Positions 9,794 to 18,150 of a stretch of 64,000 nucleotides of DNA are shown piece after piece (within the stretch, counting starts at the first letter, position 1; the number at the start of each line of letters is the position of its first letter). Made by a program: the position numbers and the translations under genes. This stretch comes from B30-G6 sp963701385 (GTDB lineage: Bacteria > Desulfobacterota > Desulfobacteria > Desulfobacterales > B30-G6). The stretch covers positions 47,553 through 111,552 of the forward strand of contig CAVOZW010000012.1 of NCBI GenBank assembly GCA_963701385.1, read 5' to 3'. The notes under the pieces are model-generated. The model saw nothing but the letters and a program-made list of their open reading frames with translations, was not told the DNA's origin and did no database searches.

Positions 9794-11272
9794 ATGAAAC
9801 CCATCGTCTGTACCCTATGGATTTGCCTGCTGATTCCCTGTTTTTCATCGGCCGCAGAAATCGTTCTCAGCGAGGCCACCAGCGAGTGCATCGACTGCCA
9901 TAGCACCTTTCAGCCGGGCATCGTTGCCGACTGGCAAAATAGCCGGCATGCCAAGACGACACCGGCCCAGGCCATGCAGGTCGAGGCCCTGGCCCTCAAG
10001 GTTTCGAGCAAGGATGTGCCAACCGAGCTCAGAGGCACCGCCGTAGGCTGTGCCGAATGTCACATGCTGCGACCCGGGGCGCACGCCGATACCTTCGAGC
10101 ACAACGGATATGACATTCACATCGTTGTGAGCCCCAAGGATTGCAGCACCTGCCACCAAATCGAGGCAGACCAGTATGCCGGGAACCTCATGGCGCATGC
10201 CTACAAGAACCTGGCAGGCAACGCACTCTATCAGAAACTGCAACGCAGCATCCTTGGCAAAACGTCTCGCAAAGACGGCAAGGTTCAATTCGAGCCTGAA
10301 AGTGAAGCGACCAAGGCCGAAAGCTGCTATTATTGCCATGGCACCGTTCTGGAAGTGGCTGGCACGGAAACACGCGACACGGATGCCGCCGGTGAACTGG
10401 ATTTTCCCATCATCAAAGGCTGGCCCAACCAGGGTGTCGGCCGAATCAACCTGGACGGCAGCCTGGGTGCCTGTACCCCCTGCCACACCCGTCATACGTT
10501 TTCCATTGAAATGGCCAGAAAGCCTTACACCTGCAAAGAATGCCATGTGGGTCCGGACGTACCGGTCTACAAAGTCTATTCCTCCAGTAAACACGGCAAT
10601 ATATTCGAGACCCATAAGACTGAGTGGGATTTTAAAGCAGTGCCCTGGACCATCGGGAAAGATTTTACGGCACCCACCTGTGCGGGCTGTCATGTAAGCC
10701 TGCTGGTCAATGCCGAAGGCGAAGTGGTTTCCGAGCGTTCACATCGCTTCAATGACCGGCTGCCCTGGCGGCTGTTCGGGCTTATCTATGCCCATCCCTA
10801 CCCCCGAAATCCGGACACTTCCATCATTCGAAACACGGCCGGGCAACCCCTGCCAACGGATATGAACGGTGATCCCGCCACCCCCTATCTGATTTCGGAA
10901 ACAGAACAGAAAGAACGCACCGGACAGTTTCAGCAGATCTGTCTGAACTGCCACGGATCCAACTGGGTCAATGGATTCTGGCAACGATTCGAAAATACGA
11001 TTCAGGAAACCAATACCACCACCCTTATCACCACCCGGGTCATGTCGGATATCTGGGCGGCCGGGTTGGCGGATGCGGAAAACCCCTTTGATGAATACCC
11101 GGAAAGACTCTGGTGCGACCAGTGGCTCTTTTACACCAATACGGTTCGATTTGCGTCAGCCATGGCCGGTGGCGGTGATTACGGTGTGTTTGCCGACGGT
11201 CGCTACCAGATGACCAAACAACTGCTGGAACTCGAAGATTGGCATCATGCAACCATGAACCGCAAGCCGTAA
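9794..11272 (+). CDS. Octaheme c-type cytochrome of the hydroxylamine oxidoreductase family
   Basis: A secreted 492-residue protein with a clear signal peptide (MKPIVCTLWICLLIP, cleaved near residue 20). Eight CXXCH heme sites begin at residues 32, 86, 117, 178, 227, 247, 296 and 383. The block ACTPCHTRHTFSIEMARKP followed by CKECHVGPD and SSKHGNIF is characteristic of the HAO family. In bacteria that do not oxidise ammonia, such proteins are thought to reduce nitrite or hydroxylamine. The C-terminus has GGGDYGVFADGRY, where Y463 or Y471 could match the tyrosine that crosslinks the P460 heme in oxidative HAO; this needs alignment. The start at 9794 has GGAGG upstream and begins the signal peptide; an earlier start at 9749 would spoil it. 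The NO-reductase block lies about 6.5 kb away. Confidence 0.85.
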   Translation: MKPIVCTLWICLLIPCFSSAAEIVLSEATSECIDCHSTFQPGIVADWQNSRHAKTTPAQAMQVEALALKVSSKDVPTELRGTAVGCAECHMLRPGAHADTFEHNGYDIHIVVSPKDCSTCHQIEADQYAGNLMAHAYKNLAGNALYQKLQRSILGKTSRKDGKVQFEPESEATKAESCYYCHGTVLEVAGTETRDTDAAGELDFPIIKGWPNQGVGRINLDGSLGACTPCHTRHTFSIEMARKPYTCKECHVGPDVPVYKVYSSSKHGNIFETHKTEWDFKAVPWTIGKDFTAPTCAGCHVSLLVNAEGEVVSERSHRFNDRLPWRLFGLIYAHPYPRNPDTSIIRNTAGQPLPTDMNGDPATPYLISETEQKERTGQFQQICLNCHGSNWVNGFWQRFENTIQETNTTTLITTRVMSDIWAAGLADAENPFDEYPERLWCDQWLFYTNTVRFASAMAGGGDYGVFADGRYQMTKQLLELEDWHHATMNRKP

Positions 11273-11281
11273 GCTGTAAGG

Positions 11282-11357
11282 CAACTTTAGCGGTTCAGCG
11301 AGCGCATTCCCCGTGGGTTCTGCCGTTCGCTCTACCTATGGTAAAACCCGAAAGTTG
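11282..11357. repeat. Palindromic intergenic repeat between convergent genes
   Basis: Outer arms CAACTTT (11282-11288) and AAAGTTG (11351-11357) enclose inner arms AGCGA and TCGCT. The core, 11296-11325, is 30 bases identical to 63967-63996 at the other end of the window. The element lies between the convergent cytochrome and dehydrogenase genes. It could act as a two-way terminator or belong to a dispersed non-coding repeat family. Confidence 0.6.
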
Positions 11358-11366
11358 AGTTATTGC

Positions 11367-12386
11367 TTATAGCTGCATATCTATCATCACCTTCACGGCC
11401 AGACCGTTATCGATGCGCTGCTCATACACATCGGGAAGCGTTTCCAGTGCAATCAGGTCGGTGATCAATGGCTTCCCATCGAGTTTACCCTCGGCCATCC
11501 AATTCAGGCATTGGATATTCTCGGCATGGGTGTTCGAGTAGGAACCCGTGAGCCGGAGTTCTTTGAAGTTCAAGGTAAAGGGAGTGATCTGTGCCGCCGT
11601 GTAAATGACGCTCACCACACAGATGGTTCCGCCTCGGGCAGCGGCATCCATGCAAGATTGAATCAGGGATGGAACGCCCGAGCACTCGAACACGGCATCG
11701 CAGCCCCTGCCTTCTGTGCTCGTAAAAACCTTGCGGCCCAGATCCTCGGTCAGGGGATCGATCACATGGTCGGCGCCGAAGGTCAGGGCAATCTCCCGCT
11801 TTTGGGCAACAGGCTCGGAAAGCAGGATCGGTCGATATTCGAGAATCTTCAGCAGCCTCACCAGTGCCAGTCCGATGGGTCCGCCGCCCACGACAAGCGC
11901 TGGGCACGCCTGCTTATTGATGCATGTTATGGCGTGCAGCGAAGCGGCAAAGGCCTCAGCCAACGCAGCATTTTGCGAGTCGACCTCTGCCGGCACCGGT
12001 ATGAGCATTTGCGGATAGACCACAATATATTCCGCAAAAGCCCCCGCCAAGTCACCGATACCAATGGACCGTCGGTTGTTTTGGCAAAAATACGGTCGCC
12101 CTGACAAACAATCCGTGCAAGTGCCACAGGATGTCGGGCGCACAATGACACGGGTCCCTTCCAGCACGCCCTTGGCGCGGGTCCCCGTTTCGACAACTAT
12201 GCCGCTCGTCTCATGCCCGATAATCGTGCCATCCGGCAGGCCGCCGCTGGATATCATGGAATGATCGGATCCGCAAAACCCTGTATGGGAAACCTTCACC
12301 AGCATCTGGTCCGGTTCGATCCGGGGTTTGGGAATCGACTCGATCACGAGGCCTTTGCCGGCCCTATACACCGCTGCTTTCATCAT
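11367..12386 (-). CDS. Zinc-dependent medium-chain alcohol/polyol dehydrogenase
   Basis: A 339-residue MDR-family oxidoreductase. The catalytic zinc site is visible as GFCGSDH and GHETSG; the structural zinc loop is CGTCTDCLSGRPYFC. The nucleotide-binding Rossmann motif is VVGGGPIGLALV. The family oxidises alcohols or sugar alcohols with NAD(P), as in threonine, sorbitol or butanediol dehydrogenases; the substrate here cannot be told. Two adjacent ATG codons compete as start. It is convergent with the octaheme cytochrome and runs alone on its strand, apart from a decarboxylase remnant upstream. Confidence 0.85.
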   Translation of the reverse strand: MMKAAVYRAGKGLVIESIPKPRIEPDQMLVKVSHTGFCGSDHSMISSGGLPDGTIIGHETSGIVVETGTRAKGVLEGTRVIVRPTSCGTCTDCLSGRPYFCQNNRRSIGIGDLAGAFAEYIVVYPQMLIPVPAEVDSQNAALAEAFAASLHAITCINKQACPALVVGGGPIGLALVRLLKILEYRPILLSEPVAQKREIALTFGADHVIDPLTEDLGRKVFTSTEGRGCDAVFECSGVPSLIQSCMDAAARGGTICVVSVIYTAAQITPFTLNFKELRLTGSYSNTHAENIQCLNWMAEGKLDGKPLITDLIALETLPDVYEQRIDNGLAVKVMIDMQL

Positions 12387-12461
12387 TTAAAAACATCCCT
12401 GGGCCAAAATCCTATTTTTGAGAAGTTTATCGCCAAATCAACCATGTTTACCAAAAAGTAG

Positions 12462-12887
12462 TTATACCGACGCCCCTGGGTCGACCCTGAAGTCGGGTCC
12501 CGAAACAGGTACATGAACGATACGGATGCCAAAATACTCCCCTGACTTATCAAATGCAGGGTGGGCGGTATGCGGCATGATGACCTCAGGATTCTGGATG
12601 CCTTTTTCCGCTTTAACCCAGTCCCGGTATACCTTCATGGCCATCAGGATGCTTTCCGTTCCACCGGAGGTGAGGGTTCCGCAAACCTTGTCCTGAGGGT
12701 TGAGCGCGCTGACGGCGTCGCCATGCAGCATCTTGGCGGTCATGCTGATAATTTCACTCTCCATCTTGAACATGCTGGGACACAGGTCGAACTGGATGGT
12801 GTTCATATGTGATACGACCGTCACGACATCCTCCTCGGACATGGCGGGCCGTGGTTCACCTTTGTTCGAAAAACAGCCTTGCGCATC
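12462..12887 (-). pseudogene. Remnant of a PLP-dependent decarboxylase / sphingosine-phosphate-lyase-like gene
   Basis: About 140 codons match the interior of group II PLP decarboxylases: FDLCPSMFKMESEIISMTA, SGGTESILMAMKVYRD and MPHTAHPAFDKS. The reading frame is closed by a stop upstream at about 12888, before a full N-terminus, and ends at FRVD plus a few codons, well before the PLP-binding lysine. No continuation was seen in the sequence just downstream. It lies between the dehydrogenase and rubrerythrin-like genes and is most simply a decayed gene piece. Confidence 0.7.
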
Positions 12888-12942
12888 CTATCACACCGTT
12901 GTAGGATGGTGTCAAAAAATATACGGAAAAAGAGGAGGCTCC

Positions 12943-13443
12943 ATGTCGACAACCAAAACCCTTGAAATATTGAAAAGTGCCCTGCTGCTGGAAATGCGCG
13001 GAAAGTCATTTTACGAAAAAGCTGCCGACAGCGCCCAAGATCCAGCGGTAAAGGATTTCTTCGTCAAGTTGGCCGAAGACGAACTCAGCCATATCCAGAT
13101 ATTGTCAGAACAATACAAGTCCTACGAAAAAGACGCCAAGTTTACGGGGCTGCCCCGGAAATCTTCAAACGAGAGCGTTGCCAAAACTGTTTTGACCGAT
13201 ATCTTTAAAGAGCGTATCGCGGGTGCCGGGTTTGAATCGGCAGCTATCTCTGCAGCCATGGGCATGGAAGAACGCGCCATCAAGCTCTACTCGCAGCGTG
13301 CGCAAGAAACTTCCGATCCCGAGGAAAAAGCCCTCTATGCATGGCTTGCCAAATGGGAGACCCAGCACCTTGAGTTCCTTGCCGCCATTGACAAGGAAGT
13401 GACCGAAGCGCTTTGGAATGATAATAGCTTCTGGCCCTTTTGA
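12943..13443 (+). CDS. Rubrerythrin-like ferritin-fold protein
   Basis: A 166-residue four-helix-bundle protein with two E...ExxH-type di-iron half-sites: LLEMRGKSFYE with EDELSHIQ, and GMEERAIKLY with KWETQHLEF. The C-terminal rubredoxin domain of classical rubrerythrins is missing, so electrons must come from another protein if it is a peroxidase. Such proteins protect anaerobes from peroxide. The ATG at 12943 has a strong AGAGGAGG site upstream. A hairpin terminator follows the stop directly. Confidence 0.8.
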   Translation: MSTTKTLEILKSALLLEMRGKSFYEKAADSAQDPAVKDFFVKLAEDELSHIQILSEQYKSYEKDAKFTGLPRKSSNESVAKTVLTDIFKERIAGAGFESAAISAAMGMEERAIKLYSQRAQETSDPEEKALYAWLAKWETQHLEFLAAIDKEVTEALWNDNSFWPF

Positions 13444-13460
13444 AGCTGTTTTTTAGCTTC
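13442..13460 (+). terminator. Hairpin after the rubrerythrin-like gene
   Basis: GAAGCT (13442-13447) and AGCTTC (13455-13460) form a 6-bp stem around GTTTTTT, followed by GGTTTTCC. The stem overlaps the stop codon. It lies between convergent genes and may serve the plus strand; the T-run after the stem is short. Confidence 0.5.
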
Positions 13461-13528
13461 GGTTTTCCGGGCTCTTGCCTGCGCGGGAGCGACACTTCCA
13501 CAGCAAATAATACATCTCATGTGTTTGG

Positions 13529-14647
13529 CTATATCGTGGCAAGAGCCTGATGCAGATCCTCAATCAACACGTCACAGTCTTCGATCCCAACGGACAGACG
13601 CACAAGGCTTTCCATGACACCCGCCTTTTTTCGTTCATCCGGATTTAACGCCACATGGGTGTTCGTGACCGGCTGATTTGCCAGGCTGGTGACCCCGCCC
13701 AGACTGGTGGCCAATTTAATGTTCTGCAGTTGATCCATAAAATGCTTGGTTTTTTCAAAGTCCGCATTCAGCTCGAAACTGAGCATGCCCCCGAAGCCTT
13801 GCATCTGCTTTCGCGCAATAGCGTGGTCAGGATGGGATGCAAGGCCCGGATAATGCACCTGACGAACGTTTTTCTCTTTCTCCAGAAATTCGGCAATTCG
13901 CATGGCATTCTCATTGTGCCGGTGCACGCGAAGCGCCAGGGTTCGAAGCCCCCTGGCGACTAAAAATGCGGTCATCGGGTCCATGACACCGCCCAGAATT
14001 TTGCGGTAGTCCCAGATTTTTTCAAAACAGGCTGCATGGCAACATGCAAACCCGGCCGTGATATCATGGTGACCGCCCAGGTACTTGGTCGCACTGTGAA
14101 TGACCACGTCGACACCCCAGTCGACAGGATGTTGATTGACCGGGGTTGCGAAGGTGGAATCGAGCATAACAAGGGCGCCTTGGGCGTGCGCTGCTTCGGC
14201 CAATGATGCGACATTGACCACACGCAACAGCGGGTTGGTGGGCGTCTCGAGGTATAGTATTGACAAACCTTGTTTGATTTCTTTGAAAAGCCCCTCCAGG
14301 TCCCAGCAGTTTAAAAAAACCGTTTCGACACCAAAGCCCGGCAACAGTTTGTTCAGCAACTCAAAGGTGCCACCGTAAGATTCCCGCAGGGAAACGATTC
14401 TGCCGCCCGCTTGCACGTGAGACATGATGGCCGTTGTGATGGCCGCCATACCGGAGCTAAAGCCCAGGGCATGCTCATATTTCTCGAGCACGGCCAGCAT
14501 GTCCTCCACATGCCTTACAGAGGGGTTGTCCCAACGGGAGTAAAGATATCCACTCCGGTTCTGAACCACATCGATCATATCGTCCGATGAGTCAAAATAG
14601 TAGGTCGCCGTTTGGTATACCGGCGCTATTACAGGTTTCCCTTTCAT
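13529..14647 (-). CDS. Cys/Met-metabolism PLP enzyme (cystathionine gamma-synthase / gamma-lyase family)
   Basis: A 372-residue fold-type I PLP enzyme. The PLP lysine is in SATKYLGGHHD, with YSRWDNPS, the phosphate-binding SSGMAAI, and LETPTNPLL also visible. Members carry out cystathionine synthesis or cleavage, O-acetylhomoserine sulfhydrylation or methionine gamma-lysis; these cannot be separated by eye. ATG 14647 follows GGGGGAG; a TTG six codons upstream is less likely because the ribosome site would lie inside the gene. The N-terminus is a little shorter than usual. A divergent PfkB kinase gene lies upstream. Confidence 0.8.
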   Translation of the reverse strand: MKGKPVIAPVYQTATYYFDSSDDMIDVVQNRSGYLYSRWDNPSVRHVEDMLAVLEKYEHALGFSSGMAAITTAIMSHVQAGGRIVSLRESYGGTFELLNKLLPGFGVETVFLNCWDLEGLFKEIKQGLSILYLETPTNPLLRVVNVASLAEAAHAQGALVMLDSTFATPVNQHPVDWGVDVVIHSATKYLGGHHDITAGFACCHAACFEKIWDYRKILGGVMDPMTAFLVARGLRTLALRVHRHNENAMRIAEFLEKEKNVRQVHYPGLASHPDHAIARKQMQGFGGMLSFELNADFEKTKHFMDQLQNIKLATSLGGVTSLANQPVTNTHVALNPDERKKAGVMESLVRLSVGIEDCDVLIEDLHQALATI

Positions 14648-14960
14648 GTTTCTGTTCTCCCCCAATAAAATGGTTGCACGATGGCTTTAGACGATATCTG
14701 AAAAATGTCTTTGGGCCCAAATCCTGCGTTGAGATGACTTCTAAATGCCGCTGCGTGGCTGCAGCGGTGAAACCCTGTTTACCTGTTTGAAGCGAACCAA
14801 TGCTGGCTAAATCAGGAACATCAACTATACCGGAATACCATTTCAGTGTCCATTTGACAATCTGTATGGGATGGTCCATGCAGAAATCCTGTCTATACCG
14901 GTTGCCAAAAATATGTTATTGGCAAGAAACCTTCAGAAACGATTCCGGGAACAAGTGAAC
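14648..14960. other. Divergent intergenic region with one strong hairpin
   Basis: The region separates two diverging genes and should hold both promoters, but no clear -35/-10 pair was found. CCGCTGC (14748-14754) and GCAGCGG (14761-14767) form a 7-bp GC-rich stem with a 6-base loop. No SAM or other riboswitch core was recognised upstream of the Cys/Met enzyme. Confidence 0.4.
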
Positions 14961-15890
14961 ATGGTCATGAACGATCTGGATGTACTGGTTATCGGGCGAA
15001 ACTGCATTGACTACATCGCCATCGTCGATCGATTCCCCCAGGAAGATGAAAAGGTTTCCCTGAGTGCCAGGCTGGTAGAAGGCGGCGGCCAAGGTGGAAC
15101 CTCTGCCTGTTGCGTGTCGCGACTGGGTGGCAAAACAGCCGTGGTCGGCTATATTGGCGATGACAAGGAAGGTGAATTCTGTCTTCGACGGCTGGCTGAT
15201 TTCAACGTGGTCACCCGCTATGTCCGTGTTCTCGAAAATGCCAAAACGCCGGTCGCCTATCTTTTTGTCAACCGGTCCAACGGCAAGCGAACCATTATTT
15301 ACGAACCCAGCAGACTGCCGGACATCGACATTCCGAAAGACCTGGATCATCTGCTGCAGAACGCAAAAACCCTGTCCCTCGATCCGCAGACGACGATGCT
15401 CGGCAAAACGCTCAAACAGCGGATCCGACCCGATGCCAAGCTCATCTATGATTGTGAGCGCTGGAAAGATCAGCTAGAAGATATGATGGCCGCAGCAGAT
15501 TTTTTCATTCCGTCGTCCGCTTTTTTCGATTCCAAAAAGGACACGTTCGGCCCGTACGGCTTATTCGATAACATTTTCAAACTAAAAAAAATGGTCCAGG
15601 GACAGCTGATCGTGACGCATGGTGACGCAGGCGCATACTATCCCATGGGAACTACGCTGTATCATGTTCCCGCTCCGGCTGTAGCGGTGCTTGACACAAC
15701 CGGCGCCGGAGACAATTTTCACGGTGCATTTGCCCTGGCCATCGCCCGGGGGTTCGGGCTCCACGAAGCTGTCCGGTTTTCGGTGGCCGTGGCATCGCTT
15801 TCGTGTCGTGACTATGGTGGACGGGAGGCGCTGCCGGGTTTCAAAGAAGCCTTCGACATGGCTCAAACGCTGTCGTCCAATCCAGTATGA
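14961..15890 (+). CDS. PfkB-family sugar/nucleoside kinase
   Basis: About 309 residues with both PfkB signatures. The N-terminal glycine-rich part is VEGGGQGGTSACCVSRLGG and the C-terminal part is LDTTGAGDNFHGAFA, with the catalytic Asp in GAGD. The family phosphorylates sugars such as ribose or fructose, or nucleosides; the substrate is unclear. The frame is open further upstream, but similarity begins at MNDLDVLVIG, so ATG 14961 or 14967 is the likely start; the ribosome site is weak. It diverges from the Cys/Met enzyme gene. Confidence 0.75.
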   Translation: MVMNDLDVLVIGRNCIDYIAIVDRFPQEDEKVSLSARLVEGGGQGGTSACCVSRLGGKTAVVGYIGDDKEGEFCLRRLADFNVVTRYVRVLENAKTPVAYLFVNRSNGKRTIIYEPSRLPDIDIPKDLDHLLQNAKTLSLDPQTTMLGKTLKQRIRPDAKLIYDCERWKDQLEDMMAAADFFIPSSAFFDSKKDTFGPYGLFDNIFKLKKMVQGQLIVTHGDAGAYYPMGTTLYHVPAPAVAVLDTTGAGDNFHGAFALAIARGFGLHEAVRFSVAVASLSCRDYGGREALPGFKEAFDMAQTLSSNPV

Positions 15891-16021
15891 AAACACGGCC
15901 ATTTTCTACCATGCCTGTTTGGATAGATGGCGCTGATGTTTGGAGCCCTTGAGGCGCGTTCGCAAAGCACCAGGGGATTGTTCATTTCGCGTTTTCTAAA
16001 TCCTGAAAGTTGTTTAGGTAG

Positions 16022-16160
16022 TGTCCGTCCAGAAATAGGGATTTTCGTGTTTTGCCAAGGCGGAAGGCAGATTTAGCCCGCAGGAATAGCGTGCTATTTT
16101 GGGGAGTTAAATCATGCCTTCCAACACCGGCAGGGCGCGAAAAAACCATTTGTGGATGGG
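16022..16160. repeat. Large imperfect palindrome, about 139 bp (MITE/REP-like element)
   Basis: The element is symmetrical about 16091-16092. The core AATAGC-GT-GCTATT (16085-16098) is perfect. Outside it GGAAGGCA-GATTTA (16062-16075) pairs with TTAAATCATGCCTTCC (16107-16122). The outermost CCGTCCAGAAAT (from 16025) pairs with ATTTGTGGATGGG (to 16160). No ORF with a ribosome site was found inside. It fills most of the gap between the PfkB gene and the convergent transglutaminase gene. A related core lies at 40369-40497. Confidence 0.7.
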
Positions 16161-16194
16161 TAATAGGTATTACCTGAACCGACCCATGATGTCG

Positions 16195-18150
16195 TTAGTG
16201 ATGTTCTTGTGGATCGAATTTGCGTATCATCTGCAGGAAGGTTTTGTGAGATACCCCATCCTGGTGAGTCATGTATCGCAAGGCAATATATTGATGAGAT
16301 ATTTTTTCAATCGGGTCTTTCAGTTCGCTGCGGATCAGACCCGCCTTGCTGGCAAAATCAACCGGTCCCTGGGAAGGTTCTCTTTGAATACCGACACGTT
16401 TCAATTTATCACAGAACAGATCATAGGCCTCTTTGATAGGATCGATATGGCCGGTTTTTTTCTTGCCTCGCAATCGTTTCAAGGCCATCACGGCCGCAGC
16501 CGCCAGGAGCCCAATCAAGCCGGTCACCCAAAGCGCCTGGCGCCAGGTAATTTTTGAAAGGACTCCCGCCAGCAAGCGCAGCTGTTCGATACGCGAATAT
16601 TCCATAAACCAGGCATTCCATTGCAGATTGATCGCGTCCCACAGGTATGTCATTCTCTTAAAGTAAGCACGTACACCACCCATTCTTGTCTGGCTTAGAA
16701 AACCCGGCAAGTCCTCTGACAGCAGGGAATCGACAAGCCCCATGGATACCCTTTGCGGTGCCACCAGCGCCGTCGGGTCCACACGAATCCATCCCTGGTT
16801 GTGCATATAAATTTCGACCCATGCATGGGCATGGTACTGTTTGACGATCAGATAGTTTCCATAGGGGTTGCGTTCTCCACCCAGATATCCCACCACCACC
16901 CGGGCCGGAATACCCGCCGCACGCATCAAATATGCAAAAGCCGATGCAAAGTGTTCACAATAGCCACTTTTGAGGCCAAACAAGAATTCATCCACGGGGT
17001 TCTCCCCCAGGAGCGGTGGCTTGAGGGTATAGAAAAATTCATTTTGTTTGAAAAATAGAATTACCTGATTCAGGACAGCTTCCGGTGAACCCAGGCGCGA
17101 CCGCCACGCAGCCGCAAGTGCTTTGGCTTCAGGGTTTCCATGCTCTGGAAGTTGAAGAGCGCGCTGTTCCTGAGTGCCCATGAATCGTATCCTGGCATCT
17201 GGAGAAGACCGAACCTGATATCGATAGACTTTTCTCATGGGCCAGCGCGCCATCAAGGTAAAATCCTCCGTGAGACGCGTGAGAGGGGGTTCAGAAATCG
17301 GCAGGTCCAAGGCAAAGAGGTGCTTTTTTCGATGGGGTTCGAGGATAATGTCATATCGAAACACCTTTTTTCCCCGGACACGCCGTTCATGCCGTTCGGG
17401 GACAACCCCCCGTGTCCAGGATTTCCCATCGAAGTGCCATAGAACCAGCCCTCGCCAGTAGAGGCTTGATGCCTCTGGAAATTCCCCCTGGAACTGAACC
17501 CTGAACGCGGTTCTGTCTTCCCGAACGAGCCTCGATATGGAACCGGGTTGCATGGACTCTGAAAAACCGGTGCGGCCTTGAAATCTACCCGGCAGGGTAA
17601 AAAAGATCCCCTCTGCTCTGGGGAACAGGATGAAGAACAAGACCATCAAGGGAATTGCCTGGACCATGATGACGGCAGTCAGACGCAGGTTGGTCTTCAG
17701 GGGACTTCCCGGATAATTGACATGAACGAGACATGCTGTTGTTGCCAGTACCGACACAAACATGTACAGGGTTATGAGAAGGTTCTCTATGATAAAAAGA
17801 CTGCTGATGATAATGAAATAGGCCATGAACAGCGTAACGACTCTGTCCCGATGGTTCCTGGTTTCCAAGGGTTTCAAACCGGCCATAACGCTCAACAAAC
17901 CGATAAACATTTGCCCCCCCAGGGAGCCCTTTCCCAGTAAAAGCAGCACCAGCATGAATCCAATGCAGGTAAGAAAAAAACGGACTGCCCGATTCGGCAA
18001 CGGCCATTTCTTTTTATTTGCAAGAAGCACGTAGCTCCAGAAGACCAGGCACCAACCGGCCACCCACGCCGGCAGGTTCAAAAGAAGAGGCCCAATGACG
18101 ATGCCCAAAACGGCTATGATAAATACGGATTGCTGTGTTTCAGATTTCAT
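16195..18150 (-). CDS. Membrane-bound transglutaminase-like protein (DUF3488/TgpA family)
   Basis: About 651 residues. Several N-terminal membrane helices (roughly residues 1-190) precede a periplasmic transglutaminase-like domain, followed by one more helix near 560-580 and a short DUF4129-like tail. The Cys-His-Asp triad is visible in KSGYCEHFASAFAYLM, HAHAWVEIY and RVDPTA. ATG 18150 overlaps the stop of the DUF58 gene (TGATG), so the two are translationally coupled; a longer upstream frame is just read-through of that gene. With MoxR and DUF58 it forms a conserved three-gene set of uncertain function, possibly cell-envelope protein processing. Confidence 0.85.
   Translation of the reverse strand: MKSETQQSVFIIAVLGIVIGPLLLNLPAWVAGWCLVFWSYVLLANKKKWPLPNRAVRFFLTCIGFMLVLLLLGKGSLGGQMFIGLLSVMAGLKPLETRNHRDRVVTLFMAYFIIISSLFIIENLLITLYMFVSVLATTACLVHVNYPGSPLKTNLRLTAVIMVQAIPLMVLFFILFPRAEGIFFTLPGRFQGRTGFSESMQPGSISRLVREDRTAFRVQFQGEFPEASSLYWRGLVLWHFDGKSWTRGVVPERHERRVRGKKVFRYDIILEPHRKKHLFALDLPISEPPLTRLTEDFTLMARWPMRKVYRYQVRSSPDARIRFMGTQEQRALQLPEHGNPEAKALAAAWRSRLGSPEAVLNQVILFFKQNEFFYTLKPPLLGENPVDEFLFGLKSGYCEHFASAFAYLMRAAGIPARVVVGYLGGERNPYGNYLIVKQYHAHAWVEIYMHNQGWIRVDPTALVAPQRVSMGLVDSLLSEDLPGFLSQTRMGGVRAYFKRMTYLWDAINLQWNAWFMEYSRIEQLRLLAGVLSKITWRQALWVTGLIGLLAAAAVMALKRLRGKKKTGHIDPIKEAYDLFCDKLKRVGIQREPSQGPVDFASKAGLIRSELKDPIEKISHQYIALRYMTHQDGVSHKTFLQMIRKFDPQEHH

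Noticed and set aside
9845..10693. 282-residue minus-strand ORF
   Set aside because: Antisense to the octaheme cytochrome, whose eight heme motifs prove the plus frame.
14648..14960. SAM riboswitch upstream of the Cys/Met enzyme
   Set aside because: No conserved SAM-I or SAM-II core is visible; only one GC-rich hairpin.
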